In this document: in pieces, positions 37,917 to 47,138 of the stretch | How the letters are laid out: every line of letters begins with the position of its first letter | Position numbering within the stretch: the first letter of the stretch is position 1 | Assembly (NCBI RefSeq): GCF_003112515.1 | Contig: NZ_BEVZ01000004.1 | Location: 558,001 to 622,000 of the forward strand | From: Streptomyces fragilis | Lineage (GTDB): Bacteria > Actinomycetota > Actinomycetes > Streptomycetales > Streptomycetaceae | Direction of reading: 5' to 3' | DNA length: 64,000 nt | Made by a program: the position numbers and the translations under genes | Notes under the pieces: model-generated | Databases searched by the model: none | Told to the model about the DNA's origin: nothing | Seen by the model: the letters and a program-made list of their open reading frames with translations, nothing else

Positions 37917-38228
37917 TGGCCGCTCCGCTTCGCTCGGGCTGTACAGGCAGCCACAGACTGGCAACCGTGGGTAGCTGCACGCAAGCAAGGGCCAGTGTTT
38001 CACCCGAAGTGATGAACCACGGTTGACCAGGCTCTGGAGGGGCAAATCCTGCCCAGCGCGGGACCCGTTCAGTCCGCCGTCCGCGGTGTGCCCCGGCGTG
38101 CTCCGGTACGCCCGGCGCGCCTCCGGACGGGCCGCGGACGCCGGAGCGCCAGGGCCGGTCACCTCACGGAGCGGAACCGGGCGGGCCGGTGGGGGCGACC
38201 CACCGGCCCGGTGTCCGACGGCCGGTCC
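37917..38228. other. Region upstream of the GntR gene
   Basis: 312 bases with no supportable gene. It should hold the promoter of the GntR gene in its left third (AT-richer, 37960-38030). The right end has the hairpin at 38182-38210. Confidence 0.45.
38182..38210 (-). terminator. Terminator downstream of the decayed DUF4190-like copy
   Basis: Perfect 12-bp stem CGGGCCGGTGGG / CCCACCGGCCCG (38182-38193 with 38199-38210), 5-base loop, 18 bases past the stop at 38229. Confidence 0.65.
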
Positions 38229-38706
38229 TCAGAACAGCTGGGAGCCGTGTTCGGCGGCGAACGGCGCGGCCTCGCCCTCCCAGCGGTGGTCGCGCAGCGC
38301 GGCGGAGAACAGACCGAGGTAGCCCGCGACCTCGTTCGACCATTCCTGGTAGACCCACAGTTCCGCCTCCATGTCCCCCAGCGGTACCCGGGCCGGCACG
38401 GCGTTGATCTCGCCGGCTGCCTCCAGGTAGGCGAGCTGGTGGCTGCTGCAGGCGTCCCGGTCCTGGCGGAGCCCCGAGGGGAGCTCCAACCCCTCGCCGG
38501 CCGCCACGAAGACGCAGACCGCGGAGCGGTCGCCCCGTGACCAGCTCGCCCTCGCCCGGGTAGGACGCGTCCGGCAGGTCGAAGCGCGCGTAGGTCTCGC
38601 CGTGGTGAGGGGTGTCGCAGGACGCCTTCTCGTCGTCCGGCACCTCGTGGCCCTCCGGTTCGGCGGTGGCCTCCGCCTCCCCGGACTCGTCGAAGCGGTC
38701 ACCCAC
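38229..38706 (-). pseudogene. Decayed partial duplicate of the neighbouring DUF4190 protein's C-terminal domain
   Basis: Two overlapping frames together align with the C-terminal domain of the upstream gene. Frame one (from 38706) gives GDRFDESGEAEATAEPEG, then CDTPHHGETYARFDLPDASYPGEGELVT, against CDVPHDGEAFARFDLTDGAYPGKDDVT in the neighbour. Near 38535 the match jumps to another frame, which continues RGDRSAVCVFVA ... SSHQLAYLEAAGEINAVPARVPLGDMEAE to HGSQLF. About 38 residues present in the neighbour are missing at the junction. The DUF4190 and membrane part is absent. Best read as a tandem duplicate that lost about 115 bases out of frame; a translated short product from 38706 is possible but would end in nonsense sequence. 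Confidence 0.7.
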
Positions 38707-38853
38707 CGCCAGGGTCGTTCGCGCGTCGGCCGGACGGGCGTCCGTCCCGACGACGCCGATCCGCCTTCCGAACTCCCCCCAGCGGGTGGGGCGCGCGCCC
38801 GGGGGGAGTCCCCCGTCGCGGCGGTGCCACGGCGGGGCGGGGGAGCGCGGTTC

Positions 38854-40364
38854 CTAGAGGGCGCCGGCGGGGATGACGGGGCTGGAGTCGGAGTCCGGAC
38901 GCTCGGAGCTCAGGTCGAGCGCCTTGCGCAGGTCCTCGGCGCCGCCGGTGCCGTCGGTCAGCGCGAAGAGGGCCGCCGACCAGCCGATGCGGAACTCGTC
39001 GGCGTTCTTCGCGGTGTCCAGCTTCTCCCACAGGGCGCGGGCGACGTCGACCTCGTCCGCGAGCTGCTCGGCGTCCGGGGCCGCCTCGGCGTCCCACTCG
39101 TGGGCCCGCAACGCCTCGGAGACGGCGGAGAGTTCGCCGGCGACCTCGCCCGCCCACTTCTGGTGGGCCGCCAGGTCCTCGTCCACCCCGGTGAACGGCG
39201 CACCGGCCAGCGCGGTGTTGAGCCCCGCGACCGGCTCCAGGTAGGCCAGCTGGTCGCCGCCGAGGACCGTTTCGTCCAGGCGCAGCGGCCCGGTCAGCTG
39301 CCCCTCCCGCGCGGCGAGAGCGCAGACGACGGAGCGGTCACCGAGCGACCAGGCCGCATCGGACGGGTAGTTGTAGAAGTACTCCGCCTCCGGGGCGAGC
39401 TTCCACGCGTCCATGGCGTACCGGGACAGCTGCGCGACGCAGCGCCGGTCGGCCTCGTCGGTCACATCGTCCTTCCCGGGGTAGGCACCGTCGGTGAGGT
39501 CGAAGCGCGCGAAGGCCTCACCGTCGTGGGGGACGTCGCACGGCACCTCGTCGATCTGGTCGGCCTGCCCGCCGTCCTCCGCCGGGCCGCCCTCCCAGCC
39601 GCCCGGCCGGTCGAAGCAGTCGCCCGGCCGGAGCGTGCCGGTGCCCCACGGAGGCCCTCCTCGAAGCCGCCCTTGAACGCCGTCCATCCTCCGGTGGTGA
39701 AGAAGAGCACGGCGAAGAGAGTGCCGATGGTGGAGAGCACGATGCCGGTGACGGCCAGGCCCTTGCCGCGCTGCCCCTTCTTCCTGATCTGGACGAGGGC
39801 GATCACGCCGAGGATCACGCCGGCCAGCGGCACGCAGCACAGGAGGCCGAGCACCAGGGCGGTGATCGCCAGGCCGTTGTAGGGCGGCTTCTGGGGAGCG
39901 AACCCGCCGAACGGCGCGGGCGCGCCGTACGGGTACGGCCCCGGGCCGTGCGGGTACGGCCCCGCGCCGTGCGGGCCGGCCGGGACCGGCGGTCCGAACC
40001 CGCCGGCCCCACCGGGCGGCGCCGGGTAGGGGGTGGGGGCCGGCGGCGCGGGTGCCTGCGGAACACCGCTCGACTCCGGCGGGGCCCACAGGTCCCGCGG
40101 GGCCGCAGGCACCTGCGGCGGCGGTCCGGCCGGGGCGGGGTCGGCCGGCGCGGGCGGCTCGACGGCGGCCGGCACGGCGGCCGCCGGTGCGGTCGGCACG
40201 GCGTCGGCCGGCGTGGGCGGCTCGACGGGGGAAGGCTGGTCGCCCAAGGTGGCCGGGGGCTTGGTGAAGGAGACCGCCGGAGGCGTCGGAGCGGCGCCGG
40301 TTTCCGGACCGTCGGAGTCGGGACTGCCGGGGTGCGGCGGCGGGGTGGGCGGTTCGGTGGCCAC
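38854..40364 (-). pseudogene. DUF4190 / septum-formation-like membrane protein, single-base frameshift
   Basis: GTG 40364 has ribosome site GAGGAG. The first frame encodes a Pro/Ala-rich cytoplasmic part, then the DUF4190 two-helix unit (NGLAITALVLGLLCCVPLAGVILGVIAL and KGLAVTGIVLSTIGTLFAVLFF read in pieces), then GGFEEGLRG, after which it becomes unrelated and stops at 39462. The other minus frame resumes with GTGTLRPGDCFDRPGGWEGG and continues to 38854 with the family's extracytoplasmic domain. Adding one C to the run at 39644-39647 would join the frames as EEGLRGGTGTLRPGD. So this genome either carries a one-base deletion or the sequence misses a base; the intact product would be about 500 residues. 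Confidence 0.8.
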
Positions 40365-40531
40365 TGGGTGGTGCTCCTCGTGCGGGTGTCCGGTATCCGG
40401 TGCCGCGTCGGCGCGGCGCCGGGATCGGGGTCGGGCGGGGGTGGGCGTGAGGAGCGCATGTTATTCGAACGGCCTTTCCCCCACTCAGGGCACCCCACGG
40501 GCGCCCCATGGCACACCGCGGCACCCCAAAG

Positions 40532-40570
40532 GCCCCGCCCCCGTCACGACGGACGTGACGGGGGCGGGGC
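40532..40570 (-). terminator. Terminator of the subtilisin gene
   Basis: Perfect 17-bp stem GCCCCGCCCCCGTCACG / CGTGACGGGGGCGGGGC (40532-40548 with 40554-40570), 5-base loop, 27 bases past the stop at 40598. Confidence 0.8.
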
Positions 40571-40597
40571 TCAGGGACGCGGCGGGGCGGGGTGACC

Positions 40598-42163
40598 TCA
40601 GAAGGTCAGGCCCCAGCTGTTGATGTAGCCGGTGTCGCCCGCGGCGTTGTCGCTGACCCGCAGCTTCCACGTGCCGTTGGCCACCTCGGAGGAGGCGTTC
40701 ACCGTGTAGGTGGTGTTGATGTTGTCCGTGGAGGTGCCGGTGCCGTACGCCTTCAGCGTGTAGGCCGAGCCGTCGGGGGCGATCAGCTGGACCTGGAGGT
40801 CACCGATGTAGGTGTGGACGATGTTGACCGGCACCTGCAGGGTGGCCGGCGCGTTGCCGGTGACGCCGCTGACGGTGATCGAGGACTCGACGGTCTTGTT
40901 GTCGCCGATCGCGTAGTCCGTGGTGTTGCTGAAGGACGTGCCGGGCGGCGGGGTCGTGCCGCCCGCGCCGACGTACAGCAGGCGGTTGGGCGAACCGGTG
41001 CCCGGGCTGGTGACCTTGCCGGAGACCGAGTTGGCGATCAGCGCGGAGGCGACCGTCGCCGGCGAGGCCGAGGTGTTGTCGGCCAGGTAGAGGGCCGCGG
41101 CGCCCGCGACGTGCGGGGTGGCCATCGAGGTGCCGGAGATGGTGTTGGTCGCCGAGTCGCCGGTGTTCCAGGTCGACTTGATGGACGAGCCCGGGGCGAA
41201 GATGTCCAGCGCCGAGCCGTAGTTGGAGTAGCTGGCGCGCGCGTCGGTGCTGGTGGTGGCGCCGACGGTGATGGCCTCGCTCACCCGGGCCGGCGACCCG
41301 GTCGCGGTGACGGACTCGTTGCCCGCGGCGACCGCGAAGGTCACGCCGGAGGCGATGGCGTTGCGCACCGCGGTGTCCAGGGTGGAGGAGGCGCCGCCGC
41401 CCAGGGACATGTTGGCGACGGCCGGCTTGACCGCGTTGGACGCGACCCAGTCGACGCCGTCGATCACGCCGGCGGTGGTGCCCGAACCGCTGTTGTCCAG
41501 CACGCGGACGCCGACGATGTTCGCCTTCTTGGCCACCCCGTAGGTGGAGCCCGCGATGGTGCCGGCGACGTGGGTGCCGTGGCCGTTGCCGTCCTGGGCG
41601 ACGCTGTCGCCGTCGACCGCGTCGTAACCGTTGCGGGCACGGCCGCCGAAGTCGGTGTGCGAGATGCGCACACCGGTGTCGATGACGTACGCGGTGACGC
41701 CGGCGCCGGCCGTGTCGTCGTAGGTGTACGAGCTGTTCAGCGGCAGCGCGGTCTGGTCGATGCGGTCCAGGCCCCAGGTGGGGTTGGTCTGCGTCGTCTG
41801 GATGGTGAAGGTGCGGTTCTGCTCGACCAGCGCGACGGCCGGGTCGGCGGCCAGCTTGGCGGCCTCGGCCTGGGTGGCCTCGATCGTGTAGCCGTTGACC
41901 GCCTTGCGGAAGGTCTTCTCGACCTGGGCGCCGTGCTTCTTGGCGACGTCCTTGCCCTTGGCCGAGCCGGCCTTGGTGTCCGACTTCAGCGTGACGATGT
42001 AGCTGCCCTTGACCGCGTTCTCCGCGTTCGCGTAGGCGATCGTGCCGGTGGCCCCGGCCGCCTGGGCGGGAAGCGCGGTGAACAGGCTGCCGGTGAGGGC
42101 GGCCGCGGCCAGGGCGCCGGCGCCGGCGAGCATTCTGCTACGGGAGCTCCGCATGACTGCCAT
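40598..42163 (-). CDS. Secreted S8 subtilisin-like protease with C-terminal P domain
   Basis: 521 residues from ATG 42163 (ribosome site AGGAGG). Signal peptide to about ALPAQA|A; I9-type propeptide SYIVTLKSDTKAGSAKGKDV...VALVEQNR; protease domain with catalytic Asp in YVIDTGVRISH, His in GNGHGTHVAGT, oxyanion Asn in AAGNES, Ser in SGTSMATPHVAG. After a Pro/Gly linker the last 120 residues form a P/proprotein convertase domain ending GDTGYINSWGLTF, closely like the end of the M28 aminopeptidase at 57166. An extracellular degradative protease. Confidence 0.93.
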   Translation of the reverse strand: MAVMRSSRSRMLAGAGALAAAALTGSLFTALPAQAAGATGTIAYANAENAVKGSYIVTLKSDTKAGSAKGKDVAKKHGAQVEKTFRKAVNGYTIEATQAEAAKLAADPAVALVEQNRTFTIQTTQTNPTWGLDRIDQTALPLNSSYTYDDTAGAGVTAYVIDTGVRISHTDFGGRARNGYDAVDGDSVAQDGNGHGTHVAGTIAGSTYGVAKKANIVGVRVLDNSGSGTTAGVIDGVDWVASNAVKPAVANMSLGGGASSTLDTAVRNAIASGVTFAVAAGNESVTATGSPARVSEAITVGATTSTDARASYSNYGSALDIFAPGSSIKSTWNTGDSATNTISGTSMATPHVAGAAALYLADNTSASPATVASALIANSVSGKVTSPGTGSPNRLLYVGAGGTTPPPGTSFSNTTDYAIGDNKTVESSITVSGVTGNAPATLQVPVNIVHTYIGDLQVQLIAPDGSAYTLKAYGTGTSTDNINTTYTVNASSEVANGTWKLRVSDNAAGDTGYINSWGLTF

Positions 42164-42703
42164 CCGAGGATTCCTCCTGCATTGGGGAGCGGTGTCGGGT
42201 GGACCGGTCGGGTCCGCCCCGGGGCGTGAGCGCCGACAGGTCCATGCCAATCGCGGCCGCTCGGACCCCGGTGGCCTCCCTGTCGTCAAGCCGAAAGATT
42301 GGAGGGTCTACGCGGATTGCACAAGAGGCCCTGTGGCGACACCGGCCGACTTTCGTACGGCCGTAACACCGGTTTCACATAACGGGACGACACAACGCCA
42401 CCAAACGGCACACACACGCTCGGTAAACGAGACGAGGGTCACACCCCCTCGGTCCCGGGAACGCACCGCCGCGCTTCCGGCATGCGGCGCCATTGGCCTG
42501 ACCTGGCACGAACCGCTCCCCCGCACCCAGCGGGACGCTTTCCGGACACCGGCGCCCGCGTCCCGCCACGACGGCAGCCCGGCACGCAGAGTCACTTTCA
42601 CGCCGTCGGCGGGCCGGCCCCGGAACACGCGACTCCCCTTCCCGCTCCTCCTGTTCGCCCCCTCACCCTTGACCCGGATGGTCCAGACCAATAGCTTCCG
42701 CGC
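42164..42703. other. Divergent promoter region between subtilisin and chitinase
   Basis: 540 bases with no supportable gene. It holds promoters for both exoenzyme genes; the chitinase core promoter is at its right edge (see next entry). Sequence around 42300-42440 is AT-richer than the window and contains scattered T-rich and A-rich hexamers but I could not fix a -35/-10 pair for the protease. Confidence 0.5.
42669..42697 (+). promoter_or_regulatory. Chitinase promoter with DasR-type operator
   Basis: -35 TTGACC (42669-42674) and -10 TAGCTT (42692-42697) are 17 bases apart. The palindrome TGGTCCAGACCA occupies 42679-42690 inside the spacer; its TGGTC/GACCA half-sites match the dre element bound by DasR, the GlcNAc/chitooligosaccharide-responsive repressor of Streptomyces chi genes. 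The ATG lies 7 bases past the -10, so transcription would begin at or next to the start codon. Confidence 0.7.
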
Positions 42704-44050
42704 ATGCGTCTGCCTCGAAGACTCTTCTCCGCAGCGGGAGTTGTCGCTCCCGCGCTCGCACTGGTCGTCGGGCTCGCCCCGGCCTCGTCCGCCGCCCCCG
42801 GCGACGCGCCCACCACCACCGCCTCGACCCGCTCGCACAACACCCCGCGGCAGGTCGGCTACTTCACCCAGTGGGGCGTCTACGGCCGCGACTACCAGGT
42901 CCAGGACGTCGACCTCAGCGGCACGGCCGAGCGGCTGACCCACCTCAACTACGCCTTCGGCAACGTGAGTCCGCAGGGCGAGTGCCTGATGGGCAATGTC
43001 CCCGGCGAGGCCGACGCCTGGGCGGACTACGTCCGGCCGCTGGCCGCCGCGGACTCCGTGGACGGCGTGGCCGACACCTGGGACCAGCCGCTGGCGGGCA
43101 ACTTCCTGCAGCTGAAGAAGCTGAAGGAGAAGCACCCGGGCCTCAAGGTGATGATCTCGCTGGGCGGTTGGTCCTGGTCGACCCACTTCTCCGACGCGGC
43201 CCGCACCGAGGCCTCGCGCAAGCGCTTCGTGTCCTCCTGCGTCGACCTGTACCTGAAGGGCAACCTGCCCGCGGACAGCGGCCGTGGCGGCCCGGGTTCG
43301 GCGGCCGGGGTCTTCGACGGCATCGACCTCGACTGGGAGTGGCCCGGCTCCTCCGGCGACACCGACACCGTCTTCCGTCCGGAGGACCGGAGGAACTTCA
43401 CCAAGCTGGTCGCGGAGTTCCGCCGGCAGCTCGACGCGCTCGGCCGGCGGCAGGACCGGCACTACGAGCTGTCCGCGTTCGTGCCCACCGCCGAGGCCAA
43501 GATCGACGCCGGCTTCGACGTGCCGAAGATCATGCGGGACCTGGACTTCGTGACCCTGCAGGGCTACGACTTCCACGTCAGCGGCGAGCCGGTGACCGCG
43601 CAGCAGTCCGCCCTGTTCGCGGCCGGCGACTACAGCGTCCACGGCACCGTCGAGGCCTGGCGCGAGCGCGGGGCCCCGCTGCGCAAGCTCGTGGTGGGCG
43701 TCCCCTTCTACGGCCAGGGCTGGACCGGCGTGACCGGCGGCGGCGACGGCCTCGGGCAGCCGGCCGCGGGCCCGGCGCCCGCCCTGTGGGCGAACGGGTA
43801 CGCCGACTACGAGGAGCTCAAGGCGCTGGCCGGATCGGGCGGCTTCACCGTCCACCGGAACCGGGCCGGCGGCCACGCCTGGATCTTCGACGGCACCACG
43901 CTGTGGACCTACGACGATCCGCAGGTGCTGGCCCGCAAGGCCACGTACGTGAAGTCCCGCGGGCTCGGCGGGGCGATGATCTGGTCGCTCGACGGGGACA
44001 CCCCGGACGGGGAGCTGATCAAGGCCCTGGACGCCGGTCTGAACGGCTGA
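42704..44050 (+). CDS. Secreted GH18 chitinase
   Basis: 448 residues. Signal peptide MRLPRRLFSAAGVVAPALALVVG with cleavage near SSAA. GH18 catalytic motif DGIDLDWEW (DxxDxDxE) around residue 205, with the SLGGWSWS substrate motif upstream and the YDFHVSGEP strand; a single catalytic domain with no carbohydrate-binding module visible. Hydrolyses beta-1,4-GlcNAc linkages in chitin outside the cell. Its probable DasR-controlled promoter and lack of any ribosome site fit a leaderless, chitin-induced gene. Confidence 0.93.
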   Translation: MRLPRRLFSAAGVVAPALALVVGLAPASSAAPGDAPTTTASTRSHNTPRQVGYFTQWGVYGRDYQVQDVDLSGTAERLTHLNYAFGNVSPQGECLMGNVPGEADAWADYVRPLAAADSVDGVADTWDQPLAGNFLQLKKLKEKHPGLKVMISLGGWSWSTHFSDAARTEASRKRFVSSCVDLYLKGNLPADSGRGGPGSAAGVFDGIDLDWEWPGSSGDTDTVFRPEDRRNFTKLVAEFRRQLDALGRRQDRHYELSAFVPTAEAKIDAGFDVPKIMRDLDFVTLQGYDFHVSGEPVTAQQSALFAAGDYSVHGTVEAWRERGAPLRKLVVGVPFYGQGWTGVTGGGDGLGQPAAGPAPALWANGYADYEELKALAGSGGFTVHRNRAGGHAWIFDGTTLWTYDDPQVLARKATYVKSRGLGGAMIWSLDGDTPDGELIKALDAGLNG

Positions 44051-44362
44051 CCCCTCCCGGCGCCCGGCCGGGTGCCGCCCGCGTCCGCGCCCGCCCGACG
44101 GGGCGGGCGCGGGCGGCCCCGTCCCCCTCCGCATCGTTCCGTCCGGACGGGCGGCGGGCGACCACAACCCTCCGCCCCGGGGCCCACGCGGAACGTCTCC
44201 CCCCGCTCACGGGCCGGTCACGGACCCGGCACGCCGTGTCCGGTCCGATACCGAAGCGCAACCGGCCGTGCCGCACGTTCCCCCGCTCCCCCGCGTCACA
44301 GTGGCGCAAGGGCACTCCGCAGGCGTCCGAGGGCGCCGCGACATCCCAGGGGGGAACGGGAG
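44051..44362. other. Intergenic region downstream of chitinase
   Basis: 312 bases. The chitinase stem-loop at 44085-44112 is at its left end; the rest precedes the VWA lipoprotein gene and shows no recognised promoter or gene. Confidence 0.45.
44085..44112 (+). terminator. Chitinase terminator
   Basis: Perfect 12-bp stem CCGCGCCCGCCC / GGGCGGGCGCGG (44085-44096 with 44101-44112), 4-base loop, 35 bases past the stop. Confidence 0.7.
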
Positions 44363-45898
44363 ATGAGCATCCCGCACACGACAGGAACCGCCACCGCGCC
44401 GACCGGCCCGCGCCGGCTGCGCGCCCTGCTCGCGGGCGCGGCGGCCGCGGGGCTGCTGCTCACCGGCTGTTCGGCGGGCGGCGACAGCGCCGGCAGCGGC
44501 ACGGCGCAGGACAAGTCCGTGCAGGAGGGCGCGCCCGCCCCCTCCGCCGCGCCCTCGCGGGGCGACGACGACCGGGGCGGCGACCGGCTGTCCACCTTCG
44601 CTCTGGACGTGGACACCGCCTCCTACGGCTACGCCCGCCGCGCCCTGGCGGACGGCAGGCTGCCCGAGCCGTCCACGGTGCGGGCGGAGGAGTTCGTCAA
44701 CAGCTTCCGGCAGGACTACCGCAGGCCCGAGGGCGACGGCTTCTCGGTGAGCCTGGACGGGGCGCGGGCCGGGGAGGCGGGGTGGGCGCTGATGCGGGTG
44801 GGCCTGGCCACGAGGCCCGAGCCGGGCGCCGGTGACGGCGACCGGGCGCCGGCCGCGCTCACCTTCGTCGTGGACGTCTCCGGCTCGATGGCCGACGAGG
44901 ACCGCCTCGGCCTGGTCCAGGAAGGGCTGCGCACGATGGCCGGGCGGCTGCGCGACGAGGACTCCGTCGCGCTGGTCGCCTTCAGCGACGAGGCCGAGAC
45001 CCTCCTGCCGATGACCCGTGTCGGCGGCCACCGCGGTGAGGTCCGCGACGCCGTCGACCGGCTGGAGGCACTGTCCTCCACCAACCTGGCCGCGGGCGTG
45101 CGGGCCGGGTACACGGCGGCGCTGGACGGGCTGCGCGACGGCGCCACCAACCGGGTGGTGCTGATGTCGGACGCCCTGGCCAACACGGGGGAGACGGACG
45201 CCGACGCCATTCTCCGGGAGGTGGCGCACGCCCGCGCGGACCACGGGATCACCCTCTTCGGCGTGGGGGTGGGCAGCGAGTACGGGGACGACCTGATGGA
45301 GCGGCTCACCAACCGGGGCGACGGCCACACCGTCTACGTCTCCTCCACCGAGGAGGCGGAGCGGGTCTTCTCCGAGGACCTGCCCCGCAACGTGGACCTG
45401 GTGGCGCGGGACGCCAAGGCGCAGGTGGCCTTCAACCCGCGGACGGTGGCCGAGCACCGGCTGATCGGCTACGAGAACCGGAGGGTGGCCGACGAGGACT
45501 TCCGTGACGACCGGGTCGACGGGGGCGAGGTCGGCCCCGGGCACACGGTCACCGCGCTCTACGCGGTGCGGCTGAAGAAGGGCGAGGAGGGGCGCCTGGC
45601 CACGGCGACGGTGCGGTGGCTGGACCCGGAGACGAAGGAGGCGCGGGAGGCCTCGCGGTCGCTGGGGACCGGCGCGCTGCACGACTCGGTCCGCCAGGCG
45701 TCGGCGCGGTTCCAGGTCACGGCGGTGGCGGCGCACTTCGCGGCGGCGCTGCGGGAGAGCGGGTTCGGGCCCGCGACGCCGGAGCTGTCGAGCCTCGCGG
45801 AGCACGCGGACGCACTGGCGGAGCGCACGGAGGACCCGCAGGTGCGGGAGCTCGCCGAGGCACTCCACCAGGCGGTCGCCCTCCGCGGCGGGGAGTGA
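44363..45898 (+). CDS. von Willebrand factor A domain lipoprotein (YfbK-like)
   Basis: 511 residues from ATG 44363 with a strong GGGGGGAACGGGAG ribosome site. The signal ends in lipobox LLTGC (about residue 37). Residues 75-130 match the von_Willebrand/YfbK N-terminal domain (STFALDVDTASYGYARRAL, VRAEEFVNSFRQDYRRP), residues 165-340 a VWA domain with MIDAS DVSGSM and later TNLAAGVRAG and MSDALANTG, followed by a DUF3520-like C-terminal part. Homologues are surface or periplasmic proteins of uncertain role, probably in protein-protein adhesion. Single gene, ending just before a minisatellite. Confidence 0.85.
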   Translation: MSIPHTTGTATAPTGPRRLRALLAGAAAAGLLLTGCSAGGDSAGSGTAQDKSVQEGAPAPSAAPSRGDDDRGGDRLSTFALDVDTASYGYARRALADGRLPEPSTVRAEEFVNSFRQDYRRPEGDGFSVSLDGARAGEAGWALMRVGLATRPEPGAGDGDRAPAALTFVVDVSGSMADEDRLGLVQEGLRTMAGRLRDEDSVALVAFSDEAETLLPMTRVGGHRGEVRDAVDRLEALSSTNLAAGVRAGYTAALDGLRDGATNRVVLMSDALANTGETDADAILREVAHARADHGITLFGVGVGSEYGDDLMERLTNRGDGHTVYVSSTEEAERVFSEDLPRNVDLVARDAKAQVAFNPRTVAEHRLIGYENRRVADEDFRDDRVDGGEVGPGHTVTALYAVRLKKGEEGRLATATVRWLDPETKEAREASRSLGTGALHDSVRQASARFQVTAVAAHFAAALRESGFGPATPELSSLAEHADALAERTEDPQVRELAEALHQAVALRGGE

Positions 45899-46284
45899 CG
45901 GCAGGGGGCCGGGGCCGGGCGTCACCCACCCCCGGCCTCCGCCTCCCGCCGTCCCCGCGCCCCGCCGGCTCCGCCTCCCTTGGCCCTGCGACCCGCCGGC
46001 TCCGCCGACCCCGCGCCCCCGGCCCCGCACCCCCGCAGGCCCCGCACCCTGGCCCAACACCCCGCCGGCCCCACGAGTCCCGCGTCCCCGGCCCCGCACC
46101 CCGTCGGCCCCACGGGTCCTACGTTCCCGACCCCGCACTCCGTCGGCCCCGCGGGCCCCACGCCCCCGGGGCAACACCCCGCAGGCCCCGCGGGCCCGGG
46201 GTAACACCCCGCCGGCCCCGCGCCCCGGCTGCCCCGCATCGCGCGGCGCCCGCGCACCGGTGCCGTCGGCGCCCCGACGCCCCG
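45899..46284. other. Convergent intergenic region dominated by repeats
   Basis: 386 bases between convergent genes. It is extremely C-rich on the plus strand and contains the 39-base tandem repeat described separately. An open minus frame through it (45922-46257) translates to a collagen-like Gly-Pro-Ala-Gly pattern, probably just a reading of the repeat. Confidence 0.6.
46055..46202. repeat. 39-base tandem repeat (minisatellite)
   Basis: Three full units start at 46055, 46094 and 46133 (for example CCGCACCCCGTCGGCCCCAC then GGGTCCTACGTTCCCGACC), each 39 bases. A shortened 31-base unit follows at 46172, with further degenerate copies on both sides (about 46025 and 46203). 39 is divisible by three. 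Confidence 0.75.
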
Positions 46285-47094
46285 TCACTCCCCCGGGCCG
46301 CGGGACCATTCGTACGGCGTCGTCGTGGTGACCCGGAGGAATCCGTAGCGCTCGAGAATGGGGCGGCTGTACTCGGTGGAGTCGCTGTGGACCAGCCGCT
46401 TGCCGCGCGCGATCGCGGACCGGGCCCGCGCGGCGGTGAGGGCGCGGTAGACGCCCCGGCCGCGCCACTCCTCGCGGGTGCAGCCGCCCCAGATCCCGGC
46501 GAACTCCGTGCCGTCCACCGGCTCGAGCCGGCCGGCGCTCACCACCCGGCCGTCCTCCGCCTCGGCGACCCACAGCTCCAGGTCCTCACCGGAGGCCAGC
46601 CGCCGCAGCTGCTCGTCGGCGTCGCGGGCGCCCCCGTCGGCGGTGTGGCCGAACACCTCGGCCTGCATGCGGCACATGGCGCGGACGTCCGCCTCCGCGG
46701 TCACCTGCCGCAGCGTCACGCCCGGCGGCAGCGGGACCTCCACCGCGAGCGCCCGGGCGTCGCCGACCATCACCGACTCGGGGTCCTCGGGGACGAACCC
46801 GTGCTCCAGAAGCGCCTCGTGCAGACCGGGCGCGTGGTCGTGGCCGCGGGTCTTCCACTCGGCGCGGACCACCGAGGCGTCCGCCCGGAAGTGCTCCACC
46901 GCCGCGGCGACCAGCCGGCGCACCTCCGCGGCGTCGGGGCTGCCGAGGTCCTGGTAGGTGACGAAGCCGCGGCCGCCCTCGTAGCGGGCGAGGTGGAGCG
47001 GGCCCAGCCGGGTCACGGCGAGGGCGCTGGAGGTCTCCGCGTCGGTGCGCAGTTGGGTGTCGTAGGCCCGCAGGAGGGCGGTGGCGTGGTCCAT
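46285..47094 (-). CDS. GNAT family N-acetyltransferase
   Basis: 269 residues from ATG 47094. The N-terminal half (MDHATALLRAYDTQLRTDAE ... EWKTRGHDHAPGLHEALLEHGF) is a substrate-side domain seen in two-lobe GNAT proteins; the C-terminal 130 residues carry acetyl-CoA motif A IWGGCTREEWRGRGVYRALTAARARSAIARG, and motif B ending ILERYGFLRVTTTTPYEW. Substrate unknown. The MMPL gene lies upstream on the same strand, 44 bases away. Confidence 0.85.
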   Translation of the reverse strand: MDHATALLRAYDTQLRTDAETSSALAVTRLGPLHLARYEGGRGFVTYQDLGSPDAAEVRRLVAAAVEHFRADASVVRAEWKTRGHDHAPGLHEALLEHGFVPEDPESVMVGDARALAVEVPLPPGVTLRQVTAEADVRAMCRMQAEVFGHTADGGARDADEQLRRLASGEDLELWVAEAEDGRVVSAGRLEPVDGTEFAGIWGGCTREEWRGRGVYRALTAARARSAIARGKRLVHSDSTEYSRPILERYGFLRVTTTTPYEWSRGPGE

Positions 47095-47138
47095 GGGGCC
47101 GAACTCTGGGCCCCCGTCCTCCCGCGGGCAACCGAATA

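Noticed and set aside
46025..46235. CRISPR array
   Set aside because: The repeat units are contiguous with no unique spacers, so this is a minisatellite.
45922..46257. Collagen-like 111-residue minus frame
   Set aside because: It is a reading of the 39-base repeat and has no ribosome site; kept as a repeat.
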